The translations under genes were made by a program, and so were the position numbers. A stretch of DNA of 64,000 bases, taken from Terfezia claveryi. Its lineage: Eukaryota; Ascomycota; Pezizomycetes; Pezizales; Pezizaceae. The notes under the pieces are model-generated. The model had not been told where the DNA came from. It did not search any database and saw nothing but the letters and a program-made list of their open reading frames with translations. Shown piece after piece: positions 59,957-64,000 of this stretch; position 1 is the first letter of the stretch, and the number at the start of each line of letters is the position of its first letter. The stretch spans positions 95,685 through 159,684 of the forward strand of contig WHUX01000124.1 of assembly GCA_015179025.1 (NCBI GenBank), written 5' to 3'.

Positions 59957-60223
59957 TTACCTATGACGATTAAAGAGGCATCGCACTGAAGGCAAAAACT
60001 TGAGCCAATCAGAATCGGCGTTCGCGAACATACCTGCGGCGCAGTCGCAATTAGGCTGTCCACAAGTGTAGGTGGCTTTGGATTGTCTGGCGGGTATCTC
60101 AACGGAGAAAACTGGTTTTAATGTTTGTACGGCTTTTTTTGGGGGAATAACAACAGAGGTTGAATTTGTAGAGTACGGACTGCGTGATTTGGTTTGACGT
60201 TCATGTTGACGGGTAACTGGCAT
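59957..60223 (-). CDS. Small basic hypothetical protein
   Basis: An 88-residue frame from an ATG, divergent from the CENP-T gene 450 bp away. The N terminus is basic and polar (VTRQHERQTKSRSP). A Cys cluster CGQPNCDCAAG follows in the second half, which could bind a metal or be chance. The stop overlaps a possible GT donor (CATAG|GTAATT), so the real gene could be longer. I do not recognise it and it may not be a gene. Confidence 0.3.
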   Translation of the reverse strand: MPVTRQHERQTKSRSPYSTNSTSVVIPPKKAVQTLKPVFSVEIPARQSKATYTCGQPNCDCAAGMFANADSDWLKFLPSVRCLFNRHR

Positions 60224-60674
60224 TTTATAGTGTAAACCGTTAGAAGATTGGTAAAGAAGGTAGGAATTATGTGTGGTACGATGTGCGAAGTAAGTGTCCT
60301 ATGGAAGAAAAAATTTCAGAGGACGACGACAGAGGAGCCTTCTTTAAATACTAAAAAAAACCCTGTCAATTATACCCTGTCAATTATGTTAAACGACAAG
60401 AAAATATTCAACTATCTATAACAGACTCACATTAGAGATCCTTCACGATTCGGGATGGACATTGTTCACAACTTTGGTTAATTTCTTTGGCTGGAATGAG
60501 TTGTCGCCTGATTTTTAAGATGGACTTAACATGCGTGACTTTAATGAGGTGTCTCATTGGTCGATGTTGATACACTAAAATTTTTGCCTCTTTTGTCATG
60601 GGTTAGCTTATCATTCGACGATCGATCAGTGGAGAGCCGAAATCTCCAAAGCACAGAAAGTTCCCGGGAAAAAA
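60224..60674. other. Divergent promoter region
   Basis: Lies between the small minus-strand frame and CENP-T. AATTATACCCTGTCAATTAT-type sequence is locally repeated at about 60361-60390. Nothing else seen. Confidence 0.4.
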
Positions 60675-61951
60675 ATGAGCATGATGCTTGGTGGAAAAAT
60701 AAAGGACGCGCCGGTAAGCACTAGTAATCCTGTACAAGCTATTCTAACATCCACAGCAGGTGCCAATTCACAACGGACACACTCCCACCCATCCTAGGTC
60801 CCGAACACACGTCATTCGCGCCTGGGAAACAAAACACGCACTCACCTCCGGGCGGCGCAATTCTGCCCGCTGGCATCTTCAAGGCGCGCACGCACGTGAC
60901 TCGCCCATCGACATCCTCAAACAACTCAGCTTCCACCTCGCCCCAAAGTCCCGCCCATACTACCTTGACGCCACCCTGAAGCCCACCTCCCGGGCGATCC
61001 TGGTAAAAACTCCGGGCAGTGCGAGGAGGGAGAGTGTAGTGCTCAACTGCGATCTGGAAGGGTTAGATGACGAAGAAGGTGGTGATGATGATCCCCCCCC
61101 TCCACCACCGCAAAGGGGATGAAGGTTGAGGGGCAATAGGGAATTCAGGTCTATGCCTGGACTATCCGCTACTAATAGTACACTTGACGACTCCCTCGCC
61201 TCAATCGAACTCCCCCTCCGCCTCTCAGATAGTTTTGCGGATTTAGACGAGATCGGCGCGAGGGACGAATCTCTACTTCGTCACATGGGGGATAGTTCCA
61301 TGTCTGTTAATAATCATTACCATAGCACGAGGGACTTGAATCGGCTTCCGGATGAGGACGGGGAAGAGAATGGGGATGAGGACAATGGTGAAGATGAACA
61401 GCTCGACAATCCGGGCTTCCCCAACCAGGCACACCCTGTCTATACCCTCCTCCCCAACAACGACGACGCAGAACAATCATCCACCCACCCCCGCTGGTTA
61501 ACTCTCAAACTCTCCCGCCACAACCTCCCCATCCCATCCCTCCCCTGCCTGCTAATCAAAAAACTTGCCACAAACTTCGCTGGCTCTGCCGGCAAGGGGA
61601 TAAGTAATGAGACACTCGCGCAGATCATAAAGGCCAGCGATATATTCTTCGAGAATACATGTGTGTGGCTAGGAGAGTATGCAGAGCATGCAGGGAGAAA
61701 GACAGTAGGAGAGAGGGATGTAGAGTTGTTGATGAAGAGGTACGTACTATATACTAAGTTAAACTCCCGACAAAAATGGCATTATTTTATTGATAATATT
61801 GTTGGAAATGAGCAGGCAGCGGATACTGAACCCCCGAAACACGATGTTCTCGCTCGCGGAGAAGTACTTGCCTAGGGAGTTGCTACAGGAGATTAGGATG
61901 CCTGTGCAGGGGGGCGCGGGGGTGAAGAAGAGGAGGGCGGCGGCATTGTAG
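60675..61951 (+). CDS. CENP-T kinetochore histone-fold protein, with an in-frame TGA
   Basis: CENP-T (Cnn1 in yeast) is a centromere protein whose N-terminal tail recruits the Ndc80 complex and whose C-terminal histone fold pairs with CENP-W on DNA. Exons are 60675-60713, 60757-61739 and 61816-61951, all phase-consistent (385 codon positions). Intron 1 is textbook (GTAAGC, TCTAAC, CACAG) and intron 2 starts GTACGT. The N-terminal part has SPIDILKQLSFHLAP, resembling the conserved fungal CENP-T tail motif. Next come an acidic stretch and a run of six Pro. The C-terminal histone fold includes SLPCLLIKKLATNFAG, ETLAQIIKASDIFFEN and TVGERDVELLMKRQR, and the CENP-T end NTMFSLAEKYLPRELLQEIR. The oddity is a TGA at 61120-61122 (codon 135), with coding-like sequence in the same frame on both sides. 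The first downstream ATG is 61153. No good intron removes the TGA. A CGA-to-TGA change, a sequence error or read-through are possible. Confidence 0.9.
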
Positions 61952-62287
61952 AGGAGTACGGGGTTTATTAACCGGAATATTTCATATTTCCCAAGCCAAT
62001 TCAAATCCAGAATACCAAGTATAAAATCGCAGCCGAACATATCCGTTCCTAAACATATTATCCATCTCATCTCATTACCTCACCAACTTCCCTTCACCAA
62101 CAATCCAACCAGAATAAAAAGAACAAAAAGTACAGCTACTTAGTGATACGAGTCGTAGAATGCAAAACCCTTTTTGGGGGAGTGGGGGAACATGATAAAA
62201 AAGGCAAAGGAGACTCCGCCTCTGCTTCCGCTGCTTCCATCGCCCTCTCCGCCTCCTGTGCCTCTCGCCTTGCCCGCTCCACCGCCC
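61952..62287. other. Convergent 3' flanks
   Basis: 3' flanks of CENP-T (+) and of the minus-strand gene. No other feature seen. Confidence 0.5.
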
Positions 62288-64000
62288 TCACTTTAGTCTC
62301 CGCCCCGCTTGTTGCTTTGACCTCTCCACCTCCGCCTCCACATCCAGCCTTGCCCGCTCCACCGCAGCCTCCGCTTGTTGCTTTGCCCGTTCCACCTCCG
62401 CCTCCGCCTCTTGTCTAGCCGTCTCCTTTGCTTGTCCTGCCTGCATCGTCTCTGGCAGGCATATCCGCTTCTTTGGGGGAGTAGGAGTTGAGTCAGACTC
62501 ATCCTCGCGTGTTCGCTTAGGGGTGGAGTGACCATCGGAGACAGGCCCAGGTCCGACTGCACAGGGCTTCTTTGGGGGAGTAGGAGTTGAGTCAGACTCA
62601 TCCTCGCGTGTTCGCTTAGGGGTGGAGTGACCATCGGAGACAGGCCCAGGTCCGACTGCACAGGCAGCGGCGGCGGAATGGTTCAAACCCGCTAGCGTTG
62701 CGTTCACTCGTTGCCTCGCGGCCGTAAAGGTGTCTGCTCCTACTGGAAATCTTCGTTTGTTCTTCTGCGAGGTTTTCAGCCATCGGGTCAACCGAGCCAA
62801 CAAATGGGACTCCACCAAAGCCTGCACCGCCGTCCGGAATGATTCCATTTCCGAATCTTGTAGCTGTGGCGCGAGCTTCCGGGTTGCTTTCTTGTAAGCA
62901 CGGGCAACCTGAATTGAAACTTCTGGAAGTTCATTGTGTTTACGAACTTCCTGGCTCAAATCAACCCCACAAAATATTGACTATTGCCAGCAGCCGGGTA
63001 CCACTTCAATGTAAGTATGGCCAGTTTCCTCCACCCCTCTCTCATGAAGCGCTCTTTATAATTGTCTTGTGTGATAGTCTTTGGTTCGGTTAGCTCGCTG
63101 GAAAAGTCGCAGATATTTTCCTGTACACACTGGATGAACTCGTTTTGGAGTTCCTCTAAGTCGGTCTTACTCAGCTGAGCACGCCATAAGTCTTCTGCCG
63201 AAACTTTAATTGTGGCCTGTCGAGATTCATTCATCCAAATCGGGTTTATCCAGCGACAAAAATGGACAACAACCAAGTTGTATATCGTCGCTTTGCTTCT
63301 AACCTTAGTGCCAAGGTCCCGCCATGACCATAGCGGTGTTTCCTTGAAGGTGGTTGTGATGGCGTCATAGGCCATTCTATACTGACCGTCTGACATATCG
63401 GGGAAGAGGTCCGGATTCTGTATTCCATTGGGGTAAAACGCACTAGCAGCATCCCGTTCATTAGGGTCTTGAAGTATTATGAGGGATTCCCATGACTTCT
63501 TCGTTAGATGTTGTGGCTGTGTACACGTAATTCCTTGAAGGAACCCAATTTGCTTTTCCAGGACTTCCTTCCAGTACTACCCAATGTTAGCATATACATA
63601 AAATGCGCGATTGGAAATAAACTACTCACAAAAACAATCCGACGGTGCAATGCAGCCCCTCCATATTCTGAGGGTTGAAACTATGCTTGAAGTAGGGATA
63701 CTTCAACAACTCTGTGATCTGTTCGCAGAAGGGTGACTTGTACACCAAACTCATTTTTGACTTAAGCAGTTAGACATCAGTCATCTCACAAGATCATGGT
63801 ACGAACCTTTGCTGTAGCACTGTCCTTTAATGCCTGGCACTTCGGTTGAAGCGCCTTACGGTCCTCGTCAGGCAGCCCGTTAAACCAGCGATCCACATAT
63901 ACCCATTTCATCCATATATCCCCATCACAGTCGGGCTTTCTGTCGGCTTCTGGGTTGAGACGGATTGCCTCCAGTTCTAGATGTGCTTTAGGGTCCTGGT
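62288..64000 (-). CDS. Unrecognised multi-exon protein, runs off the right edge
   Basis: Partial at its 5' end. Likely exons are 64000-63807, 63760 to about 63630, 63576-63002 and 62954-62288. The protein begins in the window with QDPKAHLELEAIRLNPEADR and DGDIWMKWVYVDRWFNGLPD, followed by EQITELLKYPYFKHSFNPQN. The third exon is clearly coding (YWKEVLEKQIGFLQGIT, NPDLFPDMSDGQYRMAYDAI). The C-terminal region has a basic segment, two identical 33-residue repeats, a KKR motif and a long charged coiled coil of Glu/Ala/Arg heptads (EAEVERAKQQAEAAVERARL). The exon 2-3 junction is in frame only if a GTCGGA donor at about 63647 is used; the canonical GTGAGT at 63629 shifts frame. The C-terminal junction needs a 47-nt GTACCC intron. 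If either is wrong, the gene is damaged. Family not recognised; possibly a lineage-expanded nuclear protein. Confidence 0.65.
62468..62665 (-). repeat. Exact 99-bp in-frame tandem duplication
   Basis: Two copies, 62468-62566 and 62567-62665, each encoding a 33-residue unit containing AVGPGPVSDGHSTPKRTRED. The length is a multiple of three, so the reading frame is kept. The near identity of the two copies indicates a recent duplication. Confidence 0.85.

Noticed and set aside
1..64000. CRISPR array, operon or biosynthetic gene cluster
   Set aside because: The window is eukaryotic; repeats lack regular spacer structure and no clustered biosynthetic enzymes are present.

Overview
The window is nuclear DNA of a filamentous ascomycete (Pezizomycotina). 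Conserved genes are split by short introns (46-125 nt) with CTAAC-like branch sites. Several old insertions carry C-to-T decay of the kind left by repeat-induced point mutation (RIP). Low gene density (about a dozen supportable genes in 64 kb) and many small repeats fit an expanded genome of the truffle/morel (Pezizomycetes) type; that placement is inference.

Left third (1-20 kb). It holds a six-exon LAMMER/CLK protein kinase (2361-4676, +), the seven-exon pre-mRNA 3'-end endonuclease CPSF73/Ysh1 (7049-9919, +), an intron-containing tRNA-Lys(CTT) (10903-11005, -), an acidic protein with a C-terminal ubiquitin-interacting motif (12048-13679, -), and two unrecognised single-exon proteins (16402-17109 and 19380-20129, both -). 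A 470-bp MITE with perfect 25-bp terminal inverted repeats lies at 17873-18342.

Middle (20-47 kb). This is gene-poor. It has a two-finger C2H2 transcription factor (25002-25637, +), an EI24/Lds-Rrt8-type membrane protein (29646-30638, +), a decayed gene with one in-frame stop (35698-36388, -), a second MITE of the same family (37058-37410), a three-exon protein with a 14-nt first exon (40440-41636, -), and a small two-pass membrane protein (46236-46799, +).

Right third (47-60 kb). This is a repeat-rich block. It holds a third MITE (47763-47954), a minisatellite, a 2.6-kb foldback element with arms of about 0.5-0.6 kb inserted in a Copia gag/protease relic whose Trp codons have become stops, several small inverted-repeat elements, a palindrome-rich satellite (56060-57840), and two copies of a retroelement gag-like sequence.

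Right end (60-64 kb). A CENP-T kinetochore histone-fold gene (60675-61951, +) has an in-frame TGA between its conserved N- and C-terminal parts. It converges on an unrecognised multi-exon gene that runs off the right edge (62288-64000, -) and contains an exact 99-bp in-frame duplication.

There is no operon-like or biosynthetic cluster. The conserved genes serve separate housekeeping jobs: splicing-factor phosphorylation, mRNA 3' processing and kinetochore assembly. The unusual content is mainly in the repeats and in the decayed or oddly spliced genes.
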